Positions 1 to 9,755 of a stretch of DNA of 64,000 nt are shown here, piece by piece. Position numbers and translations under genes: made by a program. The notes under the pieces are model-generated. The model had not been told where the DNA came from, did no database searches, and saw only the letters and a list, made by a program, of their open reading frames with translations. Within the stretch, counting starts at the first letter, position 1. Each line of letters begins with the position of its first letter. The stretch is from Sphingobacterium detergens (GTDB lineage: Bacteria > Bacteroidota > Bacteroidia > Sphingobacteriales > Sphingobacteriaceae), in assembly GCF_003610355.1 (NCBI RefSeq), contig NZ_RAPY01000007.1, forward strand, positions 124,001-188,000. Direction: 5' to 3'.

Positions 1-2
1 TT

Positions 3-839
3 ATCGATCAATATTTGTTAGAAAAATCAGTAGATACGGAAAATTTAACCGGACTGATCATTAGCATGCCGGGTCTAATCAATGCTGAGGAGGGAACTAA
101 TGAGACGTTTTTGCATGACGCATCACAATCCATTACGGCATACTTCGAGAACAAATATAGCAAACCTGTTTATATACTCAATGACGTAAAGGGCGCAGCA
201 TATGCAGAACTAAAATTTGGTCTAGCCAAAAACACGAGAAATAGCCTTATTATCTTAATGGATTGGGGAATAGGTCTTGGAATAGTTTCCAATGGTGAAG
301 TTTATCTCGGACGGGATGGTTATTCCGGCGAGGTGGGTCATATGCCCTTTATTGATAATGGCGAATTGTGTTATTGTGGAAAAAGAGGTTGCCTTGAAAC
401 AGTTGCTTCGGGAATTGCTCTGGTCAACAATGCAAAACAGGAGATCCAAAAAGGTGAACTTACTAAGCTCAATGAATTACATAAGGAGGAACTGGATCAC
501 CTAACACCAACTCATGTGATCGAGGCGGCTAATAAAGGTGATCAATTTGCTATAAACCAAATTTCTAAGTTGGGAACAAATCTAGGTAAAGCTTTCGCGT
601 CCCTGATCCAGCTGCTCAATCCAGAACTTATTGTACTTGGCGGTAAAATTGCCAAAGCCAATGAATTAATCACGATCCCGATACAACAGGCAATCAATTC
701 GTATACAATGGCGATATTAAAAGAACATTGCGATATAAAAGTATCAAGCTTGAATCTGGACAGTAATACAATCGGTTTGACAAACTATTTTATCACAAAG
801 TATTTGTCTGTTGAATTGCTCCAGAAATCCAAAATCTAA
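3..839 (+). CDS. ROK family protein (sugar kinase or NagC/Mlc-type repressor), 5' truncated by window
   Basis: The reading frame is open from the first bases, so the N-terminus lies outside the window. Visible ROK features are a MPGLIN strand typical of the second ATPase-fold segment, the GYSGEVGHMPF block, and the CYCGKRGCLE zinc motif shared by ROK kinases and NagC/Mlc-like repressors. Without the N-terminus I cannot tell whether a winged-helix DNA-binding domain precedes this part, so regulator versus glucokinase is open. The stop codon overlaps the stop of the convergent CoA-binding gene by two bases, leaving no room for a terminator between them. Confidence 0.85.
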   Translation: MDQYLLEKSVDTENLTGLIISMPGLINAEEGTNETFLHDASQSITAYFENKYSKPVYILNDVKGAAYAELKFGLAKNTRNSLIILMDWGIGLGIVSNGEVYLGRDGYSGEVGHMPFIDNGELCYCGKRGCLETVASGIALVNNAKQEIQKGELTKLNELHKEELDHLTPTHVIEAANKGDQFAINQISKLGTNLGKAFASLIQLLNPELIVLGGKIAKANELITIPIQQAINSYTMAILKEHCDIKVSSLNLDSNTIGLTNYFITKYLSVELLQKSKI

Positions 840-1195
840 AACTGACCTGTACTCAATAATACCAGAGTACAGGCTCTTTCAGTTTTAATACCATTCTCCA
901 TAGCTATCTGCTCTAACTCAGCATTCTCAGCTCCCGGATTAAATATTATACGCTTTGGCTTAGTTGCTAGAATATAGTTATAATACTCCTTTTGATTTTG
1001 CTCCCCAAGATACATGGTCACTGTGTCAATATCGGTATGCACCTCGCCTTTCTTCTCGATAGGCGCACCAGCCACTTCTCCCCCGCTCAAACCGATGTTA
1101 ACAATATCATGTCCGTGCTTACGGAGCATATTCGCTGCCTTATTTGAATAACGCGAAGGGTTCGTACTCGCACCTAAGATTAATGTCTTTTTCAT
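836..1195 (-). CDS. CoA-binding protein (YccU-like Rossmann fold)
   Basis: A 119-residue protein beginning MKKTLILGASTNPSRYS, the first strand and glycine turn of the small CoA_binding Rossmann domain, and containing IIFNPGAEN and a C-terminal RACTLVLL strand as in that family. The frame extends 14 codons further upstream, but the ATG at 1195 directly precedes the conserved fold and is the better start. Homologues bind CoA; no enzymatic role is established. It is convergent with the ROK gene and transcribed alone. Good family call, unknown function. Confidence 0.85.
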   Translation of the reverse strand: MKKTLILGASTNPSRYSNKAANMLRKHGHDIVNIGLSGGEVAGAPIEKKGEVHTDIDTVTMYLGEQNQKEYYNYILATKPKRIIFNPGAENAELEQIAMENGIKTERACTLVLLSTGQF

Positions 1196-1329
1196 CCTTA
1201 TACTTATTTGTTCATCAACTATACGGCGCAAAGGCATTTACACAGCCTTCATCGGTATTGGAGTTTTAATCCTGTAGTTTCCCTTTAAACACACTGCTTC
1301 TATTTTTTACAGCGATCAAGGGAATGGAT

Positions 1330-2520
1330 CTATTCATCAATAATAAAATCGCCATGGGTACTGTAGGCATTCTTACGTAAAACTGGCATCCCCAAAATTT
1401 TATAAAGTTCATCCAATTTCACCAAGCTACCATTTGTCATATTGGAAAGTAAAACAATCACAATATTCCTTTTCAGATCCCGTACATAAATGTGACGAAA
1501 ACCGTGCCACCATCCGGTATGGTAGACAATATGATCGTTTCCATGTTCAAATGTCCGCCATCCGTAGCCGTAGCTAAAAATGCCTTTTTTGGCATCAGGG
1601 TAACCGCGATAAGCCGAATCCAAGGTCGATTGCTTCAATAATCGTCCATCCCGCAGCGCCAGATCAAAGCGGTATAGGTCACGTACTGTACTGTAAACTC
1701 CCTTGTCACCCAATGGGCCATCTTGAAAATTCTGTACAACAGATCTTCGCCATACTTTATCATGACCAATAACATTAGTTGGGATCTTATCATAGACAGC
1801 CTTTGACAACGCGGCAGTATTCGTCATACCTGCAACATTGAAGACACTATCTTTCATATAGGTCGCATAATCCTGCTTCGACACCTTTTCGATAATAGCT
1901 CCTAAAACCATAAAGTTGGAATTATTATAGAAAAAACGACCACCCGGAGCACCATATCTATTTGGCTTAAATTCTGTCAGCATTTTCATAACATCCTGAT
2001 TCGTCATTCCTTTTTTTCGATCAGGCCAGTGGTCTTCCGAAAAATAGACATAGTTAGGTAAACCCGAGCGGTGGGTCAATAGCATTTTAATAGTAATACC
2101 GGGGTACGGAAAATCCGGATAAAAATCATTGATCGTCTGATCCAGACGTAATTTTCCAGCTTCGACCAACTTCAATACACCCACAGCCGTTATTGGTTTG
2201 GTGACTGAAGCCAATTCAAACTTATCATCAATTGCCAAGCTATCGCGCTTCAGGTAATTGGCCCAGCCAAAAGTATTTTGATATAGAATTTTTCCATCTT
2301 TCGCCACCAGCACATTTCCATTGAATGCAGCCTTTGAATGCAAGTTTTTCATAAAGGCATCAATCTTTGGATCAGCATCCTGGGGATTATAAATGAGTCT
2401 TGTACTATCTATTTTTGCTTGTGCTATCGCCGCCTCTTTTTGTTTTTTCTCTTTTGAACTACAAGCGATTGTAGATACGAACAAAAGAGCTGCCATTCCC
2501 TTTAAAAAAAATAATTTCAC
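1330..2520 (-). CDS. Serine hydrolase lipoprotein (class C beta-lactamase / penicillin-binding fold)
   Basis: A 396-residue lipoprotein: a hydrophobic N-terminus ends in the lipobox STIAC at residue 20, followed by a lysine-rich charged linker. The beta-lactamase-like catalytic set is complete: SVTK (SxxK) within ELASVTKPITAVG, YNN in the YxN position, and HTG replacing KTG in the VYHTGWWHG strand. Such proteins are D-aminopeptidases, esterases or peptidoglycan-trimming enzymes; true antibiotic hydrolysis is unlikely and cannot be judged from sequence. It stands alone between a convergent terminator region and the CoA-binding gene. Confidence 0.88.
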   Translation of the reverse strand: MKLFFLKGMAALLFVSTIACSSKEKKQKEAAIAQAKIDSTRLIYNPQDADPKIDAFMKNLHSKAAFNGNVLVAKDGKILYQNTFGWANYLKRDSLAIDDKFELASVTKPITAVGVLKLVEAGKLRLDQTINDFYPDFPYPGITIKMLLTHRSGLPNYVYFSEDHWPDRKKGMTNQDVMKMLTEFKPNRYGAPGGRFFYNNSNFMVLGAIIEKVSKQDYATYMKDSVFNVAGMTNTAALSKAVYDKIPTNVIGHDKVWRRSVVQNFQDGPLGDKGVYSTVRDLYRFDLALRDGRLLKQSTLDSAYRGYPDAKKGIFSYGYGWRTFEHGNDHIVYHTGWWHGFRHIYVRDLKRNIVIVLLSNMTNGSLVKLDELYKILGMPVLRKNAYSTHGDFIIDE

Positions 2521-2740
2521 GTATTGCTTCTCCTGGATTTTCTATATTGTGTTATGTTTGCCTAGTTCACTAAGCCAATTCTGTATCTCATTTTTTACAC
2601 GATACCTGTATCACAATCATGCTATTCTTACTCTGATTAATGTGTATTCTTTTTGATTTTCAATAAAGAATCGTGTTTAAAGATAATAATGCTAAAATGA
2701 AGATTTTAGTATAAAAAAACGAATTTTTAGAACAAAAAAA

Positions 2741-2762
2741 GCCACTTTATTACTAAAGTGGC
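2741..2762 (-). terminator. Intrinsic terminator after pdhC
   Basis: A perfect 9-bp stem (GCCACTTTA / TAAAGTGGC) with a 4-nt loop. On the minus strand it is followed by seven T residues (2734-2740). It lies about 25 bp past the pdhC stop and closes the pdhA-pdhC transcript. Confidence 0.9.
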
Positions 2763-2786
2763 TAATATTTTATTGGCTTGTGGAAT

Positions 2787-4418
2787 CTATGCTAGTAATC
2801 TAACTGGATTTTCTACCAATGCTTTTAAAGTCTGTAAGAATGCAGCACCTGTTGCGCCGTCTACCACACGGTGGTCACAGCCCAAAGTTACTTTCATTAC
2901 GTTACCAGGAACTACAGCACCATTTTTCACAACCGGAACAGCTTGGATAGCTCCCACTGAAAGAATAGCACCATCAGGAGAGTTAATGATAGATGTAAAC
3001 TCATCTATTCCAAACATTCCCAGGTTGGAAACTGTGAAAGTAGATCCTTCCCAATCCGCGGGTTGTAATTTTTTCGCTTTCGCTTTTTGAGCAAAATCTT
3101 TCACTTCAGCAGAGATGTGAGATAGTGATTTACCATCAGCAAAACGTACTACAGGAACTAACAAGCCATCTTCAACAGCCATAGCCACACCAATGTTGGT
3201 ATGTTCGTTGAAACGGATTTTATCTCCTTGCCAAGACGAATTCACTGCTGGGTGTTTTTTCAACGCGACAGCAACAGCTTTCACCACGATATCATTGAAT
3301 GATACTTTTACTGGAGCGATCTCATTGATTTGCGCACGAGCAACCATTGCATTATCCATATCGATAGAAACTGTCAAGTAGAAATGCGGTGCTGTAAACA
3401 ATGATTCCGCCAAACGACGCGCGATTGTCTTACGCATTTGGTTGACAGGTTTCTCTGTATAACGTTCTTCACCAACATACGTAGGTAAAGTAATTGCTTT
3501 TGTCTCTGTAGCAGGAGCCGCTGCAGCTGCTGTTGTAGCAGGTTTCGCCGCAGCAGGAACAAAAGATTCAACATCTTTTTTCACGATACGACCACCATCT
3601 GCTGATCCTTTGATATCGCTCAAGTTGATGCCTTTGTCTTTTGCAATCTTACGTGCTAATGGAGAAGCCTTTACACGAGCGTCATCATTTGTAGCAGATG
3701 CTACTGGAGCTGCAGTTGCAGTAGGAGCTGAATCAGCCTTAGGTGCTTCCGCAGTTTCCGCTTTTGCAGGAGCAGATTTTTGATTCAATAAAGGTGTAAT
3801 ATCAGTTCCTGCAGGACCAACAATAGCAATAATATCATTTACTTTTGCTGCTTCTCCGGCTTCAAGACCAACATACAACAATGTACCGTCAGCATAAGCT
3901 GTAACTTCCATTGTCGCTTTATCTGTTTCTACATCAGCGATAGCATCATCAGATTTGATCGTGTCACCAACTTTGAAATTCCATTGTGCAATAACACCTT
4001 CTTTCATGGTATCACTTAACAATGGCATTGTGATCACAGTACATCCCAATTCCTCAGCTGTAACTGTGCTCGCCGAAGATTCTGGAGTAGAAACTTCCTC
4101 TGTATTTTTTTCTTCGGTTTTTTCTGGTGCTTTCTCAGCTGCAGGAGCATCACCGCTCAACAAAGCTTGGAAATCTTCACCAGGTTCACCCAAAACAGCA
4201 ATAACAGCATCGATCGCTACTGCTTCACCTTCTTTAGGGCCAATATATAAAAGAGTACCTTCTTGGTAAGACTCAAAGTCCATTGTAGCTTTATCTGTTT
4301 CAATTTCAGCTACTAAATCACCAGAATTTACTTTATCACCAACATTTTTGTGCCATTTTGCGATGACCCCTTCGGTCATTGTGTCGCTCATTTTGGGCAT
4401 TCTTACTACTTCAGCCAT
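2787..4418 (-). CDS. pdhC: Pyruvate dehydrogenase E2, dihydrolipoamide acetyltransferase
   Basis: A 543-residue E2 subunit that transfers the acetyl group to CoA in the pyruvate dehydrogenase complex. Domain order: lipoyl domain 1 (ETDKATM, lipoyl Lys43), acidic/alanine linker, lipoyl domain 2 (ETDKATM, Lys167), Ala/Pro-rich linker, peripheral subunit-binding domain (about 249-285, ASPLARKIAKDKG), Ala-rich hinge, and a catalytic domain from about 315 with the active-site DHRVVDG (His516). Two lipoyl domains is common in Bacteroidota. It follows the E1-alpha gene with a 29-bp gap and is cotranscribed. The E1-beta gene is not in the window. Confidence 0.96.
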   Translation of the reverse strand: MAEVVRMPKMSDTMTEGVIAKWHKNVGDKVNSGDLVAEIETDKATMDFESYQEGTLLYIGPKEGEAVAIDAVIAVLGEPGEDFQALLSGDAPAAEKAPEKTEEKNTEEVSTPESSASTVTAEELGCTVITMPLLSDTMKEGVIAQWNFKVGDTIKSDDAIADVETDKATMEVTAYADGTLLYVGLEAGEAAKVNDIIAIVGPAGTDITPLLNQKSAPAKAETAEAPKADSAPTATAAPVASATNDDARVKASPLARKIAKDKGINLSDIKGSADGGRIVKKDVESFVPAAAKPATTAAAAAPATETKAITLPTYVGEERYTEKPVNQMRKTIARRLAESLFTAPHFYLTVSIDMDNAMVARAQINEIAPVKVSFNDIVVKAVAVALKKHPAVNSSWQGDKIRFNEHTNIGVAMAVEDGLLVPVVRFADGKSLSHISAEVKDFAQKAKAKKLQPADWEGSTFTVSNLGMFGIDEFTSIINSPDGAILSVGAIQAVPVVKNGAVVPGNVMKVTLGCDHRVVDGATGAAFLQTLKALVENPVRLLA

Positions 4419-4447
4419 TCTGTATTATATTATCAAGTTAAAGAGTA

Positions 4448-5443
4448 TTAATCTAAAATAAATGGATAGTCTTGTTGTACATAAACATCTTTGTACAATT
4501 CATCTGCAGTTGGGTAAGGAGATTCTTCTGCAAATTTCACCGACTCATCAACTACTTTTTTCACATCGGCCTCAACCTCAGCAAACCAAGCATCATCCGC
4601 ATATTTGTTTTCCAAAATAGCATGTTTAGTAGCCAATAATGGATCGCGATCTTTATACGCTTCCAATTCCTCTTTCGTACGATATTTCGCAGGGTCAGAC
4701 ATTGAGTGTCCTTTATAACGGTAAGTACGGATTTCTAAGAATGTAGGACCTTCGCCAGCACGAGCACGTTGAACAGCTTCATCCATTGCGTTGTGTACAG
4801 CAACGACATCCATTCCATCTACAGGAGCAGAAGGCATATCAAAACCTAATCCCATTTTGTAAATGTCCTGCATGTTAGTTGTACGTTGTACAGAAGTACC
4901 CATCGCATAACCGTTGTTTTCACACACGAAGATAACTGGAAGTTTCCACAACATCGCCATGTTTAGTGTTTCGTTAAATGCACCTTGACGTACAGCTCCA
5001 TCGCCCATATAACAGATGTTTACATTATCTGTACCAAGATATTTCTCAGCAAATGCGATACCAGCACCTAAAGGAATCTGACCACCGACAATACCATGGC
5101 CACCCATGAATTTATGTTCTTTAGAGAAGAAGTGCATTGAGCCTCCTTTACCTTTTGAACAACCAGTGATCTTTCCATATAATTCAGCCATACAAGCATT
5201 TGCAGAAACGCCTTTAGCCAAAGCGTGGGCGTGATCACGATAAGCAGTGATTAAAGAATCCTCAGGTTTGATAACCGACATCGTTCCAGCGACTACTGCC
5301 TCTTGTCCTATGTACAAGTGACAGAAACCACGAATCTTTTGCTGTCCGTAAAGTTGACCTGCTTTTTCTTCAAACTTACGCATAAGTAACATAGACTTAT
5401 ACCACTCCAAATATGTCTCTTTTGTTATAGGTGTTGAACTCAT
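4448..5443 (-). CDS. pdhA: Pyruvate dehydrogenase E1 component, alpha subunit
   Basis: A 331-residue E1-alpha. It carries the thiamine-diphosphate motif starting GDGAVRQGAFNE and ending ENN, the phosphorylation-loop-like segment YRYKGHSMSDPAKYR, and RTYR upstream. Length matches the alpha subunit of heterotetrameric E1 enzymes, so a separate beta subunit is required; in Bacteroidota pdhB is often unlinked. First gene of the pdhA-pdhC unit, about 240 bp downstream of hisS, which has its own terminator. Confidence 0.95.
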   Translation of the reverse strand: MSSTPITKETYLEWYKSMLLMRKFEEKAGQLYGQQKIRGFCHLYIGQEAVVAGTMSVIKPEDSLITAYRDHAHALAKGVSANACMAELYGKITGCSKGKGGSMHFFSKEHKFMGGHGIVGGQIPLGAGIAFAEKYLGTDNVNICYMGDGAVRQGAFNETLNMAMLWKLPVIFVCENNGYAMGTSVQRTTNMQDIYKMGLGFDMPSAPVDGMDVVAVHNAMDEAVQRARAGEGPTFLEIRTYRYKGHSMSDPAKYRTKEELEAYKDRDPLLATKHAILENKYADDAWFAEVEADVKKVVDESVKFAEESPYPTADELYKDVYVQQDYPFILD

Positions 5444-5633
5444 TTCAAAGTTTTGATTTTCTTACAATTCTAGACTACAAATCTAATAATTTTGGATGAA
5501 TTTTCTTGGTCAAAAGTCAATTTTATTTATACTTTAAGACACTTCTAAGACATTTGATTTAAAGTATATAGCATTTTTTAGCAAATAAATGAACGGCACA
5601 ATCAAATAAATCAAAAACTTATGAAAATAAAAA

Positions 5634-5661
5634 AGCCAAACGACTTAATAATCATTTGGCT
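5634..5661 (-). terminator. Intrinsic terminator after hisS
   Basis: A 7-bp stem (AGCCAAA / TTTGGCT) with a 14-nt loop. On the minus strand it is followed by a U-rich run (TTTTTTATTTTC). It lies 25 bp past the hisS stop, separating hisS from pdhA. Confidence 0.75.
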
Positions 5662-5686
5662 TTATCTATTTTATACAAATTGTTTA

Positions 5687-7069
5687 CTAGCGCAGTTTTT
5701 GGATAAGCTCACTTTCGGTAACCTTCACCTGCTCCCCACTTTCCATGTCCTTGAGCGATAATTGACCGGATGAAACCTCTTCATCTCCAACCAACAACAC
5801 GTAAGGGATTCCTTTTCCATCAGCATAACCCATCTGCTTTTTCAGCTTCACTGGAGCGGCATACAATTCAACCGCAATATTTTCCTTGCGAAGTTTATTG
5901 AGCAAACCTAGCGTATAGGTTTCAAGTTGTTTATCAAAATTGATAATCAACAACTTGGTAGAATCCGCTTTATTTGCCGGGAATAAATTCAATTCTTCCA
6001 ACACATCGTATATACGGTCAGCACCGAATGAGACACCCACTCCTGTCAGATCCTTCAATCCGAACATTCCTGTAAGGTCATCATAGCGGCCACCGCCCCC
6101 AATACTTCCCATAGCTACTTCATTTGTCTTTACCTCGAAAATACAACCTGTATAATAATTGAGACCTCGCGCCAATGTAATATCCAGATCAATAATACGG
6201 GTCAATAACTCCGTATCCCCGCTCAACTTGGTAATATAATCAAAGACCTCTTCAATCTCTGCAATACCGGTTAAACCAATGGAGGAATTGGCCAAGATAG
6301 ATTTTAGCGATGCAAGTTTCTCCCCATTTGAACCTTCCAATAAGATAATCGGTTTCAAAAGATTTAGATCGGCTTCGGTAAAACCTCTTTCCAACAATTC
6401 TTTATTGACTCCATCCAATCCGATTTTATCCAACTTATCAATGGCGACAGTCATATCGACAATAAGTTCTGGCTTTCCGATAATTTCGGCGATACCAGAA
6501 AGGATCTTCCGGTTGTTGATTTTAATATTAAAATCTTTCAATCCAAAACGTTCGAAGGCCTCTTGATAAATCAGAATAAATTCAGCTTCATTCAGCAAGC
6601 TTTCTGATCCCACCACATCAACATCACATTGGTAAAATTCGCGGTAACGGCCTCTTTGCGGACGATCCGCACGCCAGACTGGTTGTACCTGAAAACGCTT
6701 AAATGGTAAGGAGATATCATTTTGATGCATCACAACGTAACGTGCAAAAGGCACCGTCAAATCATATCTTAGTGCTTTTTCAGAAATATGAGGAATTAGC
6801 TTATTCGAATTTTTATCTTGTAGTAGACTATCTGGAGCTTTTGTCAAATAGTCTCCGGAATTAAGGATCTTAAAGATCAATTTATCACCTTCATCACCGT
6901 ATTTACCTGTTAAGGTCGTTAAATTCTCAAATGAAGGCGTCTGTATTTCATTGTAACCATATTTTTTAAACACAGCTTTCAATGTGTCAAAAATATAATT
7001 ACGTTTGATCATTTCGGAAGGCGAAAAATCACGGGTTCCTTTCGCCAAAGAAGGTTTTACTGTTGCCAT
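5687..7069 (-). CDS. hisS: Histidyl-tRNA synthetase
   Basis: A 460-residue class II aminoacyl-tRNA synthetase that charges tRNA-His. Visible are the N-terminal LAKGTRDFSP, motif 2 RADRPQRGRYREFYQCD, the HisRS-specific LARGLNYYTGCIFEV, and GGGGRYDDLTGMFG plus GVGVSFGADRIYD (motif 3), followed by the anticodon-binding domain from about residue 365. The frame begins three codons earlier with TTG, but the ATG at 7069 (MATVKPSLAKG) is the sensible start. Probably its own transcription unit, downstream of rnc with a 56-bp gap. Confidence 0.96.
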   Translation of the reverse strand: MATVKPSLAKGTRDFSPSEMIKRNYIFDTLKAVFKKYGYNEIQTPSFENLTTLTGKYGDEGDKLIFKILNSGDYLTKAPDSLLQDKNSNKLIPHISEKALRYDLTVPFARYVVMHQNDISLPFKRFQVQPVWRADRPQRGRYREFYQCDVDVVGSESLLNEAEFILIYQEAFERFGLKDFNIKINNRKILSGIAEIIGKPELIVDMTVAIDKLDKIGLDGVNKELLERGFTEADLNLLKPIILLEGSNGEKLASLKSILANSSIGLTGIAEIEEVFDYITKLSGDTELLTRIIDLDITLARGLNYYTGCIFEVKTNEVAMGSIGGGGRYDDLTGMFGLKDLTGVGVSFGADRIYDVLEELNLFPANKADSTKLLIINFDKQLETYTLGLLNKLRKENIAVELYAAPVKLKKQMGYADGKGIPYVLLVGDEEVSSGQLSLKDMESGEQVKVTESELIQKLR

Positions 7070-7125
7070 ATCCGGCAAAGTTAATATTTAGCGGGGACTA
7101 AATAAATTAAAGAACAAAAAATCCT

Positions 7126-7866
7126 TTATTCTACTTCCAGAATCTTGAGAAATTCGCAGGCTTTTTCCGCTGCTAATTTTTCAGCCGACTTTTTATTAAA
7201 ATCGCGTCCAAGACCACATACAACTCCATCTACAACAGCTTCGACACTAAACATCTTCGAAGATTCACCCTCTGGATTATCTGTTTGTTGAAATAGGATT
7301 TCTTTTCCAGTATGCTGACACCATTCGATCAATCGACTTTTGAAATTAGTCTCGGTCTGCTCCAACAATTGGATATCAACATGTGGTTTAATAATACGGT
7401 TTAGGAGAAAGCTTTTTGTAAATACATAACCTTTGTCCAGATACACGGCACCAATCAGCGCTTCAAATGCATCACCTAACAACGATCCTTGTTTATTCGG
7501 GAAACTGATCATTCGGGCATCGAACTGTATCATTTCGTTGAATCCTAGTTTTCTGGAAAGTTGGTTCAGGTTTGCACGACTCACGATTTTGGAACGCATC
7601 TCAGTTAGGAAACCTTCGTCTTTATACGGATATTTCTTGAACAACAATTCGGCAACGACAGAACCTAAAACAGCATCCCCCAAAAACTCCAGGCGTTCAT
7701 TACTGTTCTTAGCCCCCTCTTTGATTGTTACTGCAACAGACTTATGTCTAAATGCCATCTTGTACAAATGCACATTCCCGGGAACAAAACCTAGTAGGTT
7801 TTTTAGTTTCTTAACATATTCCCGATCCGGCGAAATATATAACTTGTATATCCTTGAAAAAGGCAT
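7126..7866 (-). CDS. rnc: Ribonuclease III
   Basis: A 246-residue double-stranded-RNA endonuclease for rRNA and mRNA processing. The signature NERLEFLGDAV (57-67) carries catalytic acidic residues, with a second acidic patch at LLGDAFEALIGAVYLD. The C-terminal third is a dsRBD ending in KKSAEKLAAEKACEFL. It follows acpP and fabF, a conserved arrangement in Bacteroidota that links fatty-acid synthesis with RNA processing. An imperfect hairpin in the fabF-rnc gap may modulate read-through. Confidence 0.96.
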   Translation of the reverse strand: MPFSRIYKLYISPDREYVKKLKNLLGFVPGNVHLYKMAFRHKSVAVTIKEGAKNSNERLEFLGDAVLGSVVAELLFKKYPYKDEGFLTEMRSKIVSRANLNQLSRKLGFNEMIQFDARMISFPNKQGSLLGDAFEALIGAVYLDKGYVFTKSFLLNRIIKPHVDIQLLEQTETNFKSRLIEWCQHTGKEILFQQTDNPEGESSKMFSVEAVVDGVVCGLGRDFNKKSAEKLAAEKACEFLKILEVE

Positions 7867-7882
7867 CTCATCTAAAAATAAG

Positions 7883-7912
7883 GCGACAAGTTCTAATTAA
7901 AGAACCTGTCGC
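7883..7912 (-). terminator. Intercistronic hairpin between fabF and rnc
   Basis: Stem GCGACA-GTTCT / AGAAC-TGTCGC with one internal mismatch and a 6-nt loop; on the minus strand it is followed by a moderately U-rich CTTATTTTTAG. It sits between fabF and rnc in the same direction, so it would be a leaky terminator, processing site or mRNA stabiliser rather than an operon end. Confidence 0.4.
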
Positions 7913-7950
7913 TAGCTCATATTACCAAACCATGTTTGAAGGATCAAACA

Positions 7951-9204
7951 TTAAGCTTTATATTTTTTTACAATCACGGTAGCATTATGGCCACCGAATC
8001 CAAATGTATTACTCAACGCCGCATTCACTGTACGTTTTTGCGCCTTGTTGAAAGTAAAATTCAATTTATTATCAATTTCCGGATCATCTGTGAAGTGATT
8101 GATTGTCGGTGGGACAATATCATTTTGCACAGCTAAGATCGAAGCGATAGTTTCTATAGCTCCTGCAGCACCCAAAAGGTGTCCAGTCATTGATTTAGTT
8201 GAACTGATATTCAATTTATATGCGTGTTCACCAAACAGGTCAACAATAGCCTTTGTTTCACTGATATCGCCGACCGGTGTAGATGTTCCATGGACATTGA
8301 TATAATCAATATCTGAAAAATCCATCTCCGCATCATTGACAGCCATTGTCATTGCCAGTTTAGCGCCCAATCCTTCTGGATGCGAAGCTGTGATATGGTG
8401 TGCATCTGCACTCATTCCACCACCTGCAATCTCTGCATAGATTTTTGCACCACGTGCTAAGGCATGCTCTAAGCTTTCTAAGATCAAGGCACCTGAACCT
8501 TCACCCGAAACAAAACCATCTCTGTCTTTATCAAAAGGACGGGAAGCTGTTTTGGGATCATCATTTCTTGTTGACAAAGCATGCATAGCGTTGAATCCAC
8601 CAATTCCAGCTTCATTGACTGTAGCTTCTGATCCACCAGTAACAATCACATCTGCTTTGCCCATACGAATATAGTTGAAAGCATCAATCATTGCATTGGT
8701 AGCAGAGGCACAGGCCGATACTGCAGAAAAGTTAGGACCGCGAAGGCCATGACGCATTGAAATATGTCCTGGAGCAATATCAACGAGCATCTTCGGAATA
8801 AAGAAAGGATTGAAACGTGGTGTTCCATCTCCCTTTGCAAAGTTGGCAACTTCTTCTGTAAAAGTTGTCAGACCTCCAATTCCTGAGCCCCATATTACTC
8901 CGATACGATTTGTATCTAATTTTTCAAAATCTAAGCCAGCATCTTTAATTGCCTCATCAGTAGACGCAATTGCATACTGTACAAAAGGATCGACTTTACG
9001 AGCTTCCTTACGATCCATGAAATCATGTGGATCAAACCCCTTTACCTCACACGCAAACTGAGTTTTGAATTTTGACGCATCAAAATGCGTAATAGGAGCA
9101 GCTCCGCTTACACCATTTATTAACGCCTCCCAGTATTCTGAGACGGTATTACCAATTGGTGTAAGGGCGCCTAATCCTGTTACTACTACTCTTTTAAGCT
9201 CCAT
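7951..9204 (-). CDS. fabF: Beta-ketoacyl-ACP synthase II
   Basis: A 417-residue KAS II that condenses malonyl-ACP with acyl-ACP in fatty-acid elongation. Active-site Cys165 lies in VSACASATNA, His305 in NVHGTSTP and His342 in MTGHLLGAAGA, giving the Cys-His-His triad. Length and the C-terminal NTFGFGGHNA are typical. It lies 27 bp downstream of acpP and is cotranscribed with its ACP substrate carrier. Confidence 0.97.
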   Translation of the reverse strand: MELKRVVVTGLGALTPIGNTVSEYWEALINGVSGAAPITHFDASKFKTQFACEVKGFDPHDFMDRKEARKVDPFVQYAIASTDEAIKDAGLDFEKLDTNRIGVIWGSGIGGLTTFTEEVANFAKGDGTPRFNPFFIPKMLVDIAPGHISMRHGLRGPNFSAVSACASATNAMIDAFNYIRMGKADVIVTGGSEATVNEAGIGGFNAMHALSTRNDDPKTASRPFDKDRDGFVSGEGSGALILESLEHALARGAKIYAEIAGGGMSADAHHITASHPEGLGAKLAMTMAVNDAEMDFSDIDYINVHGTSTPVGDISETKAIVDLFGEHAYKLNISSTKSMTGHLLGAAGAIETIASILAVQNDIVPPTINHFTDDPEIDNKLNFTFNKAQKRTVNAALSNTFGFGGHNATVIVKKYKA

Positions 9205-9231
9205 TTATTACGATTAGCCTAATTAAATTAG

Positions 9232-9468
9232 TTAGTTAACGTTTTTTTCTAAATAAGCGATTGCTTGACCAACAGTACCAATAGTCTCTGCTTGATCATC
9301 AGGAATAGCAACGTTGAATTCTTTTTCAAACTCCATGATCAACTCAACAGTGTCAAGTGAATCAGCACCTAAATCATTAGTGAATGAAGCTTCTGGTGTT
9401 ACTTCGTTTTCGTCTACACCTAATTTTTCAACGATAATTGCTTTTACTCTTGAAGCGATATCTGACAT
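9232..9468 (-). CDS. acpP: Acyl carrier protein
   Basis: A 78-residue acidic ACP with the phosphopantetheine attachment Ser37 in [10 protein letters not shown]. It starts at the ATG at 9468 (MSDIASRVK); a 21-codon upstream extension of the frame does not resemble any ACP and is rejected. First gene of acpP-fabF-rnc. The 287-bp gap to the divergent IPExxxVDY gene holds the promoters for both directions. Confidence 0.97.
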   Translation of the reverse strand: MSDIASRVKAIIVEKLGVDENEVTPEASFTNDLGADSLDTVELIMEFEKEFNVAIPDDQAETIGTVGQAIAYLEKNVN

Positions 9469-9755
9469 GATTTTATAGTTTAATTGTTTAATAAATCTGT
9501 GCAAAGAAAAATAAATTTCATCAAAATTCAAACCTAAATTGATATTTAGATGAAAGTCACCATGTTAGGCGACCGAACTTATTCGCGTCTTATACTAGCT
9601 AACCCACTCTATATTAACTTAGTTCAAGTATAACAAAAATTATTTTGTATTCCAAACACTCAGCTAATTAACTCAAATTTTACACAAAAAGTATATTCCC
9701 ACCTTAAAATTATTAGTACCTTCGTTAGCATAAGGACATATATTTTAGGAAAAAA

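Noticed and set aside
1330-2520. Acquired beta-lactamase
   Set aside because: SxxK, YxN and HTG motifs are those of the broad serine-hydrolase family; nothing indicates a resistance enzyme or mobile context.
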